Shown here: one piece after another, positions 1-8,908 of the stretch | Layout: every line of letters begins with the position of its first letter | Numbering within the stretch: position 1 is the stretch's first letter | Source of the DNA: Geomonas diazotrophica | GTDB lineage: Bacteria; Desulfobacterota; Desulfuromonadia; Geobacterales; Geobacteraceae | Assembly (NCBI RefSeq): GCF_018919385.1 | Contig: NZ_JAHLMF010000002.1 | Span: forward strand, 62,001-126,000 | Reading direction: 5' to 3' | Length of the DNA stretch: 64,000 nucleotides | The notes under the pieces: generated by a model | Told to the model about the DNA's origin: nothing | Databases searched by the model: none | Seen by the model: only the letters and a program-made list of their open reading frames with translations | Made by a program: the position numbers and the translations under genes

Positions 1-1595
1 CAGCTGCGGTCAACCACCTGCGCACCGCAGCGCTTGGCCCAGAAGCTCGCTTCCCGGATCAGGTCCGAGAGCTCCATGAACTGGGAGGAGAGCCGGTCCT
101 GGTCCTCCACAAGGCGCGAGGCGTGCTCAAGGAGCGCGGCCACCCCGGTGGGGTCGAAGGGGAGCAGGCCTTCCTTGCAGCAGTGGGCCGCGACGAACAG
201 GGCGTAATCCTGCATCACCTCCGGGGTCCGGTTGATCTGGCTGTCGAAGTCCGCCTTGACCTTGAAGAACTTGCGGTAGTCGGGCTCAAGGTAGTAGAGC
301 AGGTAGTAGATCCAGAGCGATCCGATCATGATGATCTTGGCGGTAAGCGGTATCGGCTCGGGCTTGAGCGACACCACGGTCATGAAGCGGTACTGCTCCA
401 GGACGTCCTCGATCTTGATCTCCATGTTCCTGATGCAGCGTTTGAGCGATTCCCAGGCGAAGGGGTTGATCAGCACCTCGCGCGCGTCCAGGATGAGGTA
501 GCCGCCGTTGGCGCGGTGCAGCGCGCCGGGCTTGATCAGGGTGAAGTTGGTGGTCGCCACCCCCCCCATCTGCATGATGTTTTCGATGCGCCCGAAGAGG
601 TTGTTGTAGGTGGGGTTGGACTCGAAGACGATGGGGGCGCCGTTGTCCGGGTTGTTCTCCACCAGGACGTTCACCTCGTAGCGCTCGAAGGTGGGCTCCT
701 GCTTGGGGATCTTGAGCCCCGGGATCTGCGGCGGGGCGACCTGCGGCTTGAAGTCCTCCAGGTTCAAGAGGAGGTCCTCCTGGACGCTCTCGAGGTATGC
801 CTGGACCTTGCCAAAGCCCTGGTACTTCTCCTGGAGCGGGATCAGGTGGTGCCCCACCGCCGACAGTCCCAGCTCCCGGTCCAGCTGCGCCAGCGCGTCC
901 CTGAGCGCCTTCTCGTTCTCGCGCACCTGGCGCAGCGCGTCGTTGAGCTTCTCGGTCAGCTCGCGCCCCACCGTGTCCAGCGTTTCCCGCTCCTCCTTCT
1001 CGAGCGTTTCGTACTCCTCCTGGGTAAAGTTGCGCCCCTCCTTCTGCGGCACGATCACCAGTCCGGAGACGGTTCGCTGCAGGGCGAAGCCCTTTTCACC
1101 CGCCTCCTGTTCCAGGTCGGAGAAGATCTCGCCGTTTTTTTCCTGGAACTGCTCGATGATGGAGACGCGGTTGGTCTCGTACTCCTTGCTCTCCAGTGCG
1201 GTGGGGACGTTGGCGCGCATGTAGTCCAACAGTTCGCGCATGTCCGCCGCGAACCCCCGCCCCATGCCGGCGGGGAGCGCGATGGCCAGGGGGGCGTCGG
1301 GGGCGTGGAAGTTGTTCACGTAGCACCAGTCGCTGGGGGGGCAGGTGTCCTTGACGAACTTCTTGAGCATCTGCCGGATGGTGGAGGTCCTGCCCGTGCC
1401 TGGTTCACCGGCGAGGTAGATGTTGAAGCCGTTGTTGGACATCCCGAGGCCGAAGTCGATGGCGGCCAGGGCCCGGTCCTGGGTGATGCTCCCCTCCAGG
1501 TTGGCTATCTCTTCGGTGGTCTTGAAATTAAAGAGGGCGGGATCGCAGACCCAGCGGAGCTTCTCTATGGGGACTCGGCAATCGGTTTCGGACAC
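1..1595 (-). CDS. Lon-like AAA+ protease, N-terminal part (cut by window edge)
   Basis: The reading frame is open from a GTG at 1595 to the window edge, about 531 codons, so the C-terminus is missing. The GTG has an AAGGAGG ribosome site a few bases upstream. A Walker A motif GEPGTGRTS lies near residue 65, and further on comes a GGYLILD Walker B segment inside a GGVATTNF...LHRANGG context. This pattern is typical of the LonB/LonC-like ATP-dependent protease family (AAA_32 type), not of classical Lon. The Ser-Lys protease domain expected at the C-terminus lies outside the window, so proteolytic activity cannot be confirmed. It follows lipB by 29 bases and may be co-transcribed with the 2-oxoglutarate dehydrogenase block. 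The large opposite-strand frame over this gene is a GC-driven shadow. Confidence 0.85.
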   Translation of the reverse strand, partial: MSETDCRVPIEKLRWVCDPALFNFKTTEEIANLEGSITQDRALAAIDFGLGMSNNGFNIYLAGEPGTGRTSTIRQMLKKFVKDTCPPSDWCYVNNFHAPDAPLAIALPAGMGRGFAADMRELLDYMRANVPTALESKEYETNRVSIIEQFQEKNGEIFSDLEQEAGEKGFALQRTVSGLVIVPQKEGRNFTQEEYETLEKEERETLDTVGRELTEKLNDALRQVRENEKALRDALAQLDRELGLSAVGHHLIPLQEKYQGFGKVQAYLESVQEDLLLNLEDFKPQVAPPQIPGLKIPKQEPTFERYEVNVLVENNPDNGAPIVFESNPTYNNLFGRIENIMQMGGVATTNFTLIKPGALHRANGGYLILDAREVLINPFAWESLKRCIRNMEIKIEDVLEQYRFMTVVSLKPEPIPLTAKIIMIGSLWIYYLLYYLEPDYRKFFKVKADFDSQINRTPEVMQDYALFVAAHCCKEGLLPFDPTGVAALLEHASRLVEDQDRLSSQFMELSDLIREASFWAKRCGAQVVDRS

Positions 1596-1624
1596 GGGAG
1601 CCTCCTTGCGAGCAACTGCAACGG

Positions 1625-2242
1625 TTAACTGTGCGGCAGGTGCGATTCGAGCAGCGCTTCGAACCGTTCTCCGGCCAAGGCTTTCAATTCCTTTACGGTG
1701 ATCTCCTGCCGACACTCGAGGGTGAGCGAGGTGATGCGACACTCGGGCATGCCGCAGGGGTTGATGCTGCCAAAAGGTGACAGGTCCGCCGTCGCGTTGA
1801 GCGAGAAGCCGTGCATCGAGACCCAGCGCCTGACGCCGACGCCGATGGCGGCGATCTTACCGCGGGAGGTCCAGACGCCGGTCTTGCCCGGGACGGTGAA
1901 GCCTGCCACGCCGAGGCTGCCGCAGAGCTCCACCAGGAACTGTTCCAAAAAACGAAGGTAGCGGTGCAGGTCGCGCCCGCGCCGCCCCAGGTCGAGTATG
2001 GGGTATCCCACCAGTTGCCCCGGTCCGTGGTAGGTGACGTCGCCGCCGCGGTTCACGCGGTGCGCCTCTATCACCGGGTCGAGCACGTTGCCCGAATCGC
2101 CTCCGGCGCCGATGGTATAGACGGGGTGGTGTTCCAGAAGGAGCAGCGTCTCCGCCCCCCCCTTTTGCACCTCGAGGACCAGGCGCTCCTGCAGCGTGAG
2201 CGCCTCCCGGTAGTCGATCAATCCGGCATCGAGGACGACCAT
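1625..2242 (-). CDS. lipB: Octanoyl-[ACP]:protein N-octanoyltransferase LipB
   Basis: LipB moves the octanoyl group from acyl carrier protein to the lipoyl domains of enzyme complexes, the first step of lipoate assembly. The 205-residue length is normal. The family signature RGGDVTYHGPGQLVGYPI is present near residues 65-83, followed by the GKIAAIGV segment holding the conserved Lys and an INPCGM segment holding the catalytic Cys. The start codon is one base after the lpdA stop, so translation is probably coupled. Its place directly after sucA-sucB-lpdA fits a job of lipoylating SucB. The protein should be cytoplasmic. No lipA is seen in the window. Confidence 0.95.
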   Translation of the reverse strand: MVVLDAGLIDYREALTLQERLVLEVQKGGAETLLLLEHHPVYTIGAGGDSGNVLDPVIEAHRVNRGGDVTYHGPGQLVGYPILDLGRRGRDLHRYLRFLEQFLVELCGSLGVAGFTVPGKTGVWTSRGKIAAIGVGVRRWVSMHGFSLNATADLSPFGSINPCGMPECRITSLTLECRQEITVKELKALAGERFEALLESHLPHS

Positions 2243-2243
2243 G

Positions 2244-3650
2244 TCAGCCGTGGATGGCGCGCTTGTCCAGGTCGAGCGCCGCCTCCTTCATCACCTCGGA
2301 GAGGGTGGGATGGGCGTGCACGGTGAGGGCGATGTCCTCGCCGCTGCCGCCAAAGGCCATCACGGTGACCGCCTCGGCGATCATGTCCGAGGCGCGCGGC
2401 CCCAGGATGTGCACACCGAGCAGCCGCCCCCCTTCCGCCTCGGTGAGGAGCTTGACGAACCCTTCGGTCTCGTCCATGCACTTCGCGCGGCCGTTGGCGA
2501 TGAAGCTGAACTTGCCTGACTTGTAGGCGATCCCCTCTTCCTTGAGCGACTCCTCGGTTTTTCCCACCGAGGCCGCCTCGGGCCAGGTGTAGCAGACCCC
2601 CGGGATGCAGCCGTAATCGACCTGGCTCGGTTCGCCGTGCATCCTTTCCACGCAGACCGCCCCCTCCTCCATCGCCTTGTGCGCCAGCATGGGACCTGCG
2701 ACCAGGTCGCCGATGGCGTAGATCCCGGCGACGTTGGTGGCGTAGTCGGCATCGACACGGATGCGGCTGCCATCCATGGCGATCCCCAACCCTTCGAGAT
2801 TCAGCCCCGCTGTGAGCGGCCTGCGCCCCACCGCCACCAGGACCTTGTCGCAGGAGATCTCCGTGGCCCCCCCCTCGGCCTCGACGCGCGCCACGAGCTT
2901 GCCGTCCTTTTTTTCCACCCCGGCCACCTTGCCCCCCAGCATGAAGGTCATCCCCTGCTTCTTCAGGGAACGCAGCAGGGCTTCGGCCACCTGGCCGTCG
3001 CTGCCGGCCACCAGCCTGGGGAGGAGCTCCACGACGGTCACCTTGGCACCCAGGCGCAGCCAGACCGAACCGAGCTCCAGGCCGATGTAGCCGCCCCCCA
3101 CCACCAGCAGATGCTCAGGGACCGCCGGGAAGGAGAGCGCCTCGCGCGCGCTCACCACCGACTCGCCGTCGAAGGGAAGCGCCGGGATCTGCACCGCTTC
3201 GCTCCCCGTGGCGATGATCACCTTCTTGCCGCTGACCACCTTGGTCTCCTCGCCTTTCACCTCGACCCGGTGCGTACCGTTCTCGGGTGAGAGCAGCGTC
3301 GCGGTACCGAGGAAGCTGACGATCTTGTTTTTCTTGAAGAGGAAGGCGATGCCGTCGGTGAGCTTCTTCACCACGTCTTCCTTGCGCGCCATCATCTGCC
3401 CGAGGTTGAGGGTCGGAGGCTGCACCTCTATGCCATGGGCGGCGAAGCGGTCCTTGGCCAGGTGATAGAGCTCGCTGGAGTCGAGGAGAGCCTTGCTGGG
3501 GATGCATCCCTCGTTCAGGCAGACGCCCCCCATGGAGCCGCGCTTTTCCACCACGGCCACCTTCATGCCCAGTTGCGCCCCCCTGATGGCGGCGACATAA
3601 CCGCCGGGGCCGGCGCCGATGACTATGAGATCGAAAATTTCTTCAGACAT
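2244..3650 (-). CDS. lpdA: Dihydrolipoyl dehydrogenase (E3)
   Basis: This 468-residue flavoprotein reoxidises dihydrolipoamide on E2 and passes electrons to NAD+. The FAD-binding GAGPGGYVAA motif is at the N-terminus, the redox disulfide is in GGVCLNEGCIPSK, the NAD-binding GGGYIGLELGS motif is near residue 185, and the C-terminal active-site His is in HAHPTLSEVM. All are intact and the length is normal. It sits between sucB (68 bases upstream, with a hairpin in the gap) and lipB (1 base downstream). The context says it serves the 2-oxoglutarate dehydrogenase complex, though it could be shared with other lipoyl complexes. Confidence 0.96.
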   Translation of the reverse strand: MSEEIFDLIVIGAGPGGYVAAIRGAQLGMKVAVVEKRGSMGGVCLNEGCIPSKALLDSSELYHLAKDRFAAHGIEVQPPTLNLGQMMARKEDVVKKLTDGIAFLFKKNKIVSFLGTATLLSPENGTHRVEVKGEETKVVSGKKVIIATGSEAVQIPALPFDGESVVSAREALSFPAVPEHLLVVGGGYIGLELGSVWLRLGAKVTVVELLPRLVAGSDGQVAEALLRSLKKQGMTFMLGGKVAGVEKKDGKLVARVEAEGGATEISCDKVLVAVGRRPLTAGLNLEGLGIAMDGSRIRVDADYATNVAGIYAIGDLVAGPMLAHKAMEEGAVCVERMHGEPSQVDYGCIPGVCYTWPEAASVGKTEESLKEEGIAYKSGKFSFIANGRAKCMDETEGFVKLLTEAEGGRLLGVHILGPRASDMIAEAVTVMAFGGSGEDIALTVHAHPTLSEVMKEAALDLDKRAIHG

Positions 3651-3669
3651 CTTTTCCCTCCGATGATTC

Positions 3670-3692
3670 CCCCCTCCTCTTGCGGGAGGGGG
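3670..3692 (-). other. Intercistronic hairpin between sucB and lpdA
   Basis: CCCCCTCC at 3670-3677 pairs perfectly with GGAGGGGG at 3685-3692 around a 7-base loop. No T-run follows on the minus strand, so it is unlikely to be a full terminator. It could slow decay or set the ratio of lpdA to sucAB message. Confidence 0.5.
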
Positions 3693-3718
3693 AGGCTACC
3701 CCAAATGCAGACGGCCAC

Positions 3719-5044
3719 TCAGCATTCCAGCAGCATCTCCTCCGGGTCCTCGATGTATTCCTTGACCCGCTTCAAAAAGCCGACCGCGCCCTTGCCGTCG
3801 ACGATGCGGTGGTCGTAGGAGAGGGCCAGGTACATCATGGGACGGACCACGACCTGGCCGTCCACCACCACCGCGCGATCCTGGATGTTGTGCATGCCGA
3901 GCACGCCGGACTGGGGCGGGTTGAGGATGGGGGTGGAGAGCATGGAGCCGTAGATGCCGCCGTTGGAGATGGTGAAGGTCCCTCCCTCGAGGTCGGAGAG
4001 GGCGATCCGGTTGCTGCGCACCTTCTCCGCGAAGTCCGCGATGGCCTGCTCGATCTGCGCCAGGCTCAGTTTCTCGGCACCCCTCAACACCGGCACCACC
4101 AGCCCGCGCTCGCCCCCGACCGCGATGCCGATGTCGCAGTAGTTGTGGTAGACGATGTCGTCCCCCTCGATGCTGCCGTTCACTTCCGGGAACTCCTGCA
4201 AAGCGGCGCAGCAGGCGCGCACGAAGAGGGACATGAACCCGAGCTTCACGTTGTGGCGCGTCTGGAAGTGGTCGCCGTGCTTCTTGCGCAGTTTGATGAC
4301 CTCGCTCATGTCCACCTCGTTGAAGGTGGTGAGCATGGCGGTGTGCTGGCGCACCGAGACCAGGCGCTCGGCGATGCGTTTTCTGATCTGCGACATCGGT
4401 TTGCGCACCACGCGTCCCGACGCATCGGCCGGCTCCTGTGCAGGTTTGGGCGCTGCGGCGGGGGGCGCCGGCGGAACCGATGCGGCGGGAGCCGTGACGG
4501 GTTCCGCCACCTCCTGCCGTGTCCCCTGCGCCTTGATGAGGTCGGCGTTGGTTATGCGGCCGCCGCGACCGCTCCCCTGGACGTCGGCGGGTTCGACTCC
4601 CAGTTCGCGCGCAAGCTTTCTTCCCGAGGGTGACATGGGAGCGGCAGCCCCAGGCTTGGCCTCGGGCTTGGGTTCTGGCTTGACCTCTGGCTTGACCTCT
4701 GGCTTGACCTCAGGCTTGACCTCAGGCTTGACCTCAGGCTTGGCTTCAGGCTTGGCCTCAGGCTTGGCGGCGGCAGCGGTTTCGGCACCTTGCTTCGCGG
4801 GTTCAGCACCCGGGCCGCGGGCATCGATACTGCCGATGACCGCACCGATCTTCACCGTCTCTCCCTCTGCCGCCGTGATGCTCAGTACGCCGTCCGCCTC
4901 GGAGGTGACTTCGAGGGTGATCTTGTCGGTCTCGATCTCGCAGAGCGGCTCGTCCTTGGCGACCACATCTCCCGCCTTCTTGAGCCACCTGGCTATCACC
5001 GCCTCGTAGACCGACTCGCCGACCGCCGGAACCTTGATATCCAT
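3719..5044 (-). CDS. sucB: 2-oxoglutarate dehydrogenase E2, dihydrolipoyl succinyltransferase
   Basis: The 441-residue protein has the E2 layout. A lipoyl domain comes first (lipoylated Lys about residue 41 in [11 protein letters not shown]). A charged Pro-rich linker of KPEV/KPEA repeats follows (about residues 90-132), then a peripheral subunit-binding domain ([26 protein letters not shown]). The catalytic domain ends in [13 protein letters not shown], which carries the active-site His and Asp. It transfers the succinyl group to CoA. The upstream neighbour is sucA and the downstream one lpdA, which settles the substrate as 2-oxoglutarate rather than pyruvate. The linker repeat makes this region prone to length change between strains. 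Confidence 0.95.
   Translation of the reverse strand: MDIKVPAVGESVYEAVIARWLKKAGDVVAKDEPLCEIETDKITLEVTSEADGVLSITAAEGETVKIGAVIGSIDARGPGAEPAKQGAETAAAAKPEAKPEAKPEVKPEVKPEVKPEVKPEVKPEPKPEAKPGAAAPMSPSGRKLARELGVEPADVQGSGRGGRITNADLIKAQGTRQEVAEPVTAPAASVPPAPPAAAPKPAQEPADASGRVVRKPMSQIRKRIAERLVSVRQHTAMLTTFNEVDMSEVIKLRKKHGDHFQTRHNVKLGFMSLFVRACCAALQEFPEVNGSIEGDDIVYHNYCDIGIAVGGERGLVVPVLRGAEKLSLAQIEQAIADFAEKVRSNRIALSDLEGGTFTISNGGIYGSMLSTPILNPPQSGVLGMHNIQDRAVVVDGQVVVRPMMYLALSYDHRIVDGKGAVGFLKRVKEYIEDPEEMLLEC
4651..4769. repeat. 12-bp tandem repeat coding the SucB linker
   Basis: About ten imperfect copies of a 12-base unit (AGGCTTGACCTC and variants) run in frame through sucB and encode KPEV, KPEA or KPEP tetrapeptides. 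The unit keeps the frame, so copy-number change would alter linker length only. Confidence 0.85.
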
Positions 5045-5064
5045 TCGCTTCTCCCTTAACAGCT

Positions 5065-5220
5065 GTTCTACGTTCTACGTTCTAAGTTCCACGTTAACGC
5101 CTCTAACTACTCGTTCCACCTTCTGCTTTGGAAGGCACCGCTTTGTTTCGAACCAATTGTGGAATCGGCTTGCGGGATGAACGTAGAACCTGGAGTGTAG
5201 AACTTAGAACATAGAACGTG
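5065..5220. repeat. Facing heptamer-repeat arms between sucA and sucB
   Basis: The spacer between sucA and sucB starts with heptamers GTTCTAC, GTTCTAC, GTTCTAA, GTTCCAC (5065-5092). It ends with heptamers of the opposite sense, GAACGTA, GAACCTG, GAGTGTA, GAACTTA, GAACATA, GAACGTG (5179-5220). The arms are reverse complements in sense, so the spacer can form a long imperfect hairpin or cruciform. About 86 bases lie between the arms. The right arm ends two bases before the sucA stop region. I see no gene in this spacer. Confidence 0.8.
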
Positions 5221-5222
5221 TT

Positions 5223-7910
5223 TCAGATTTTCAGAGCTTCGTCTACGATGCGCTCCTGCTCGACACGGTCCAAACGGTGCGATCCGGAGGCGGGTGCTGC
5301 GGCATCGGGACGTCCGACGTACCTCGGCACGGTCCCCAAAAGCTCGAAAAGGGGCTCGTGAATGAAGCGCCAGGCCCCCATGTTGCGCGGCTCCTCCTGG
5401 ACCCAGGTGAAACGGGCCCCGGCAGGATAACGTTGCAGCTCGTCCCGCAACTGCTCGACGGGAAGCGGATAGAACTGCTCGATCCGCAGCAGCGCATGCC
5501 CCTGCAACTGGTCCTTCCTCATCCGCCCCAAGAGATCGTAGTAGATCTTGCCGCTGCAGATCATTACCTGGCGCACCGACTCGCCCACTGCCGGCTCGGC
5601 GATCACCTCGCGGAAACTGCCGGAGCTCAGCTCCTCCAGCCGCGAGGCACAGTCCGGATGGCGCAACAGGCTCTTCGGGGTGAAGAGGATCAGCGGCTTG
5701 CGGAAGGGTTGCAGCATCTGACGGCGCAGCACGTGGAAGAGCTGGGCCGGGGTGGTGGGATAGACCACCTGGATGTTACCCGCCGCGGCGAGTTCCAAAA
5801 AGCGCTCGATGCGGGCGCTGGAGTGTTCCGCCCCCTGTCCCTCGTAGCCGTGCGGCAGCATCAGCACGAGCCCGCTGGAGCGCTCCCACTTCGCCTCGCC
5901 GCTCACCAGGAACTGGTCGATGATGACCTGGGCACCGTTGACGAAATCGCCGTACTGGGCCTCCCAGATGGTGAGCGCTTCGGGGGCCTCGAGCGAATAG
6001 CCGTACTCGAAACCGAGCACCGAGAATTCTGCCAGCATGCTGTCAAAGGCGAAGAAACGCGCCCCCTTGTCCGGCACGCTGCAAAGCGGCAGGTAGGAGT
6101 TCCCGGTCTCCTGGTCGAAGAGCGATGAGTGACGATGGCTGAAGGTGCCGCGGCGCACGTCCTGCCCGGACAGCCGCACCGAGACGCCCGAGGAGAGGAG
6201 CGAGGCGTAGGCGAGGGCCTCTGCGTTCCCCCAGTCCAGCGGTCCCCCCTTGATGACGGCGTCGCGGCGTTTCTGAAGCACGGCGGCCACCTTCGGGTGC
6301 GGGTGGAACCCCTCGGGGATGCGGGCAAGCTGCTCGGAAAGTTCCAGGAGGGTGGCGGCTTCCACCGCGGTGGGGACCACCACCTTGGCGACGCCGGGCT
6401 TCATCCCGCTCCAGCGGGCCAGAAACGCAGACTCCACCGGTGCGGCCTGACGCTCGCCCGCCTGCGCCAGGCGCTGCACCACCTCGTTCTCGATCCCCTT
6501 CAGGTCCTCCTCGGCAAATCCCTCGCCGAGCAGCTCCATCTCGTAAAGGGAGTGCAACTGCGGACGGAGCTTGATCTGCTGGTACATGACCGGCTGGGTG
6601 AAATAGGGCTCGTCCCCTTCGTTGTGGCCGTGCCTGCGGTAGCAGATCACCTCGACCACCACGTCCTTGCGGTAGCGATCACGGTAGGCGACCGCCAGCT
6701 CGGTGACGTGCATCACCGCCTCGGCGTCGTCGCCGTAGACGTGGAACACCGGTGCCTGGACCATCTTCGCCACGTCGGTGGCGTAGTGACTGGAGCGGGC
6801 ATCGGCGGCGCTGGTGGTGAAGCCGATCTGGTTGTTGAGAACGATGTGGAGGGTGCCGCCGGTCCGGTAGCCGGCCAGTTGCGAGAGGTTCAGCGTCTCG
6901 GCGACCACCCCCTGGCCTGAAAAGGCGGCATCGCCGTGGATCAAAAGCGGCAGCACCCGCGTCTCCCCCTCCTCGCCGATGCGGTCCTGACGGGCGCGGC
7001 ATTTCCCCTGCACCACCGGGTCGATCGCCTCCAGGTGGCTCGGGTTGGATGTGAGGGTTAGATGCACGGAACCGCCACCTTCGACGGGAAGGTCGACCGA
7101 GAATCCCTTGTGGTACTTGACGTCACCCTCGCCTACCACGCCGTACTCCGCGTTATCGGAGAACTCGGCGAACATGTTCTCGTAGGGCATGCCGAAGATG
7201 TTGCAGAGGACGTTCAGGCGGCCGCGGTGCGGCATTCCGAAGACGACGTCGGTGACGCCCAGCGAGGCGGCCTTGGTGACGGCGGCATCGAGCAGGGGAA
7301 TCAGGACGTCGCCCCCCTCAAGGGAGAACCTGGTCTGCCCCGGGAACCTCTTGTGCAGCTCCCGCTCGAACAGCGCGGCTTCCTTGAGCTTCTTGAGCAG
7401 GAGCAGCCGCTGCTCCGGTGTGAAGAAGCCGCGGTTCCCCCCCGGCTCCATGCGGTCGATGAGCCATTGGCGCTCGTCCGGGTCCTGCAGGTGCATGAAT
7501 TCGACGCCGACCGAGCCGCAATAGGTGCTGCGCATCACCTGCAGGATCTCCTTCAGGGTCGCGCTGCGTCTCATGAAGCGTCTGGTGACGAAGGTCTTGT
7601 CGAGGTCGGCAGGGTCAAGCCCGAAGGCGGATAGGGAGAGCAGGGGATGCTCGATCTGGCAGGGGGAAAGGGGGTCGGTACAGGCCAGCAGGTGCCCGAT
7701 GTCCCGGTAACGGTAGATGAGCGACTGGACCGCGGACTGTTTCAGCGCCTCGTCGCCCGCGAGGGCCTCGGCGCCGGCGGGACGCGCCTCCGCGAGCTCG
7801 AAGCCGGTGAAGAAAGCGCGCCATTCCTCGGAGAGCTGCTGAGGATTCTGTTTCCAAAGCTCGTACTGGCTCTCGATCCACTGGGGGGTCAGGTTTTCTA
7901 ATATACCCAT
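5223..7910 (-). CDS. sucA: 2-oxoglutarate dehydrogenase E1 component
   Basis: SucA is the thiamine-diphosphate enzyme that decarboxylates 2-oxoglutarate and succinylates the lipoyl arm of SucB. At 895 residues it is close to the usual length (about 930). It carries the family segments GDVKYHKGFS, HGDAAFSGQG and LNNQIGFTT, and the C-terminal transketolase-like half with EFSVLGFEYGYS. The N-terminus (LENLTPQWIESQYELWKQNP) matches the short E2-contact helix of the family. A probable sigma-70 promoter lies just upstream, within the stop region of the DUF190 gene. Presence of a complete SucAB-Lpd set fits a Geobacteraceae cycle that can run oxidatively, although many relatives rely on a ferredoxin-linked enzyme. 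Confidence 0.95.
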   Translation of the reverse strand: MGILENLTPQWIESQYELWKQNPQQLSEEWRAFFTGFELAEARPAGAEALAGDEALKQSAVQSLIYRYRDIGHLLACTDPLSPCQIEHPLLSLSAFGLDPADLDKTFVTRRFMRRSATLKEILQVMRSTYCGSVGVEFMHLQDPDERQWLIDRMEPGGNRGFFTPEQRLLLLKKLKEAALFERELHKRFPGQTRFSLEGGDVLIPLLDAAVTKAASLGVTDVVFGMPHRGRLNVLCNIFGMPYENMFAEFSDNAEYGVVGEGDVKYHKGFSVDLPVEGGGSVHLTLTSNPSHLEAIDPVVQGKCRARQDRIGEEGETRVLPLLIHGDAAFSGQGVVAETLNLSQLAGYRTGGTLHIVLNNQIGFTTSAADARSSHYATDVAKMVQAPVFHVYGDDAEAVMHVTELAVAYRDRYRKDVVVEVICYRRHGHNEGDEPYFTQPVMYQQIKLRPQLHSLYEMELLGEGFAEEDLKGIENEVVQRLAQAGERQAAPVESAFLARWSGMKPGVAKVVVPTAVEAATLLELSEQLARIPEGFHPHPKVAAVLQKRRDAVIKGGPLDWGNAEALAYASLLSSGVSVRLSGQDVRRGTFSHRHSSLFDQETGNSYLPLCSVPDKGARFFAFDSMLAEFSVLGFEYGYSLEAPEALTIWEAQYGDFVNGAQVIIDQFLVSGEAKWERSSGLVLMLPHGYEGQGAEHSSARIERFLELAAAGNIQVVYPTTPAQLFHVLRRQMLQPFRKPLILFTPKSLLRHPDCASRLEELSSGSFREVIAEPAVGESVRQVMICSGKIYYDLLGRMRKDQLQGHALLRIEQFYPLPVEQLRDELQRYPAGARFTWVQEEPRNMGAWRFIHEPLFELLGTVPRYVGRPDAAAPASGSHRLDRVEQERIVDEALKI

Positions 7911-7939
7911 CTATCCGCTCCTTTTCATGAACACGTGAG

Positions 7940-7967
7940 AGTGTAGCAGATGGGTTGATCCTTTCAA
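7940..7967 (-). promoter_or_regulatory. Probable sigma-70 promoter for sucA operon
   Basis: On the minus strand TTGAAA (7967-7962) is separated by 16 bases from TACACT (7945-7940), and a TG one base before the -10 gives an extended -10. It would start transcription about 25 bases before the sucA start codon and overlaps the end of the DUF190 gene. Confidence 0.5.
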
Positions 7968-8341
7968 GCCGAGCGTTTCTTGGCGTAGCGCCACACCTGT
8001 ACCTTTTCCAGGGTGATCATGCCGCCGTCCATCATCCCCTCAACGGTGGGGAGGACCGCCTCCACCCGCGTCCTATCGTCGACCACCTCGATCACCATGG
8101 GGAGGTCCGTTGAGAGCCGCAGCAGGCGGTCCGTGTGGTACATGCTGTGCGCCCCGAACCCGGCCACACCGCGCAGCACCGTGGCACCGGCAAAGCCCTC
8201 GCTGCGGAACAGTTCCACCAGTGCCTCGTAGAGCGGGATGTGCTTGTACTTGTCGCGTTCTCCAATGAAGATCCTGAGCAGCACCTGCTCGCCGAGCATC
8301 CCATTTCTGTCACTCTCCAGGCTCATGTCCCTGTCCTTCAT
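7964..8341 (-). CDS. DUF190 (GlnB-like fold) protein next to CrcB
   Basis: This 125-residue protein belongs to DUF190, small cytoplasmic proteins with a PII-like fold often encoded beside crcB. Visible family features are LRIFIGERDKYKHIPLYEALVELF and GVAGFGAHSMYHTDRLLRLSTDLPMVIEVVDD spread over residues 20-95. I start it at MKDRDMS because an AAGGAG site sits 6 bases before that ATG; an upstream in-frame extension to 8383 lacks such a site. Role is unproven; the link with CrcB suggests regulation of fluoride export. Confidence 0.85.
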   Translation of the reverse strand: MKDRDMSLESDRNGMLGEQVLLRIFIGERDKYKHIPLYEALVELFRSEGFAGATVLRGVAGFGAHSMYHTDRLLRLSTDLPMVIEVVDDRTRVEAVLPTVEGMMDGGMITLEKVQVWRYAKKRSA

Positions 8342-8512
8342 GTGTCGCTCCTTCGGGAAAATAGTTGTAAAGTCCGGTTCCACGGTAGATCCTCCCCCCT
8401 GCCGACCGTCCCCCTCCGGGGAGAGGAGCCCAGGCGGTGTCGACCCGCTCGAGATGCTCGGGGAGGTATCGGCTCAAGCGAGATCGCCCCCTGCCCCTTC
8501 CTCGGCCTTAAG

Positions 8513-8887
8513 CTACAGCCAACGCGCCACCATGATCCCCAGCCAGGTGCAGGCAAGGCAGGACACGACGCTCAGCATGATGTTGGCAAAGGCAAGCAGC
8601 AGGGCTCCCTCCTCGATGAGGCGGAAGGTCTCCAGGCTGAAGGTGGAGAAAGTGGTAAGCCCGCCGAGAAATCCTACGGTGAGGGCAAAGCGCAGCGTGG
8701 GGGGAACGAGGGCGCTCCTGATGGAGAACTCCATGATGAGCCCGATCAGGAACGCGCCGATGACGTTGACGGCAAGGGTGCCATAGGGGAAGGCGTTGCC
8801 GCAGATCCGGTAAACGAAGCCGGAGAGAAAATAGCGCGACAAGCAGCCGAGAGCGCCCAAGAGGGCTATGTAGAGTGCCTGCTCCAT
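8513..8887 (-). CDS. crcB: Fluoride channel CrcB/Fluc
   Basis: A 124-residue membrane protein with four hydrophobic helices and the family motif GGLTTFSTFS near residue 75, plus GTLAVNVIGAFLIG near residue 40. CrcB proteins are dimeric channels that release fluoride from the cytoplasm. It stands between an outer-membrane protein gene (21 bases upstream) and a DUF190 gene (171 bases downstream). The 171-base gap holds no gene. No fluoride riboswitch was found upstream, so it is probably expressed from the rng-side promoter or constitutively. Confidence 0.93.
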   Translation of the reverse strand: MEQALYIALLGALGCLSRYFLSGFVYRICGNAFPYGTLAVNVIGAFLIGLIMEFSIRSALVPPTLRFALTVGFLGGLTTFSTFSLETFRLIEEGALLLAFANIMLSVVSCLACTWLGIMVARWL

Positions 8888-8908
8888 TGCAAAAAAACCG
8901 TAGGGTGA

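Noticed and set aside
123-1628. A 501-codon open frame on the plus strand
   Set aside because: It is the antisense shadow of the Lon-like protease, whose AAA+ motifs are clear on the minus strand.
4651-4769. CRISPR-like repeated array in sucB
   Set aside because: Tandem 12-base units without spacers encode the KPEV linker.
8342-8512. Fluoride riboswitch in the crcB-DUF190 gap
   Set aside because: The conserved ATAAAC-type core with pseudoknot partners was not found on the minus strand, and the gap lies downstream of crcB.
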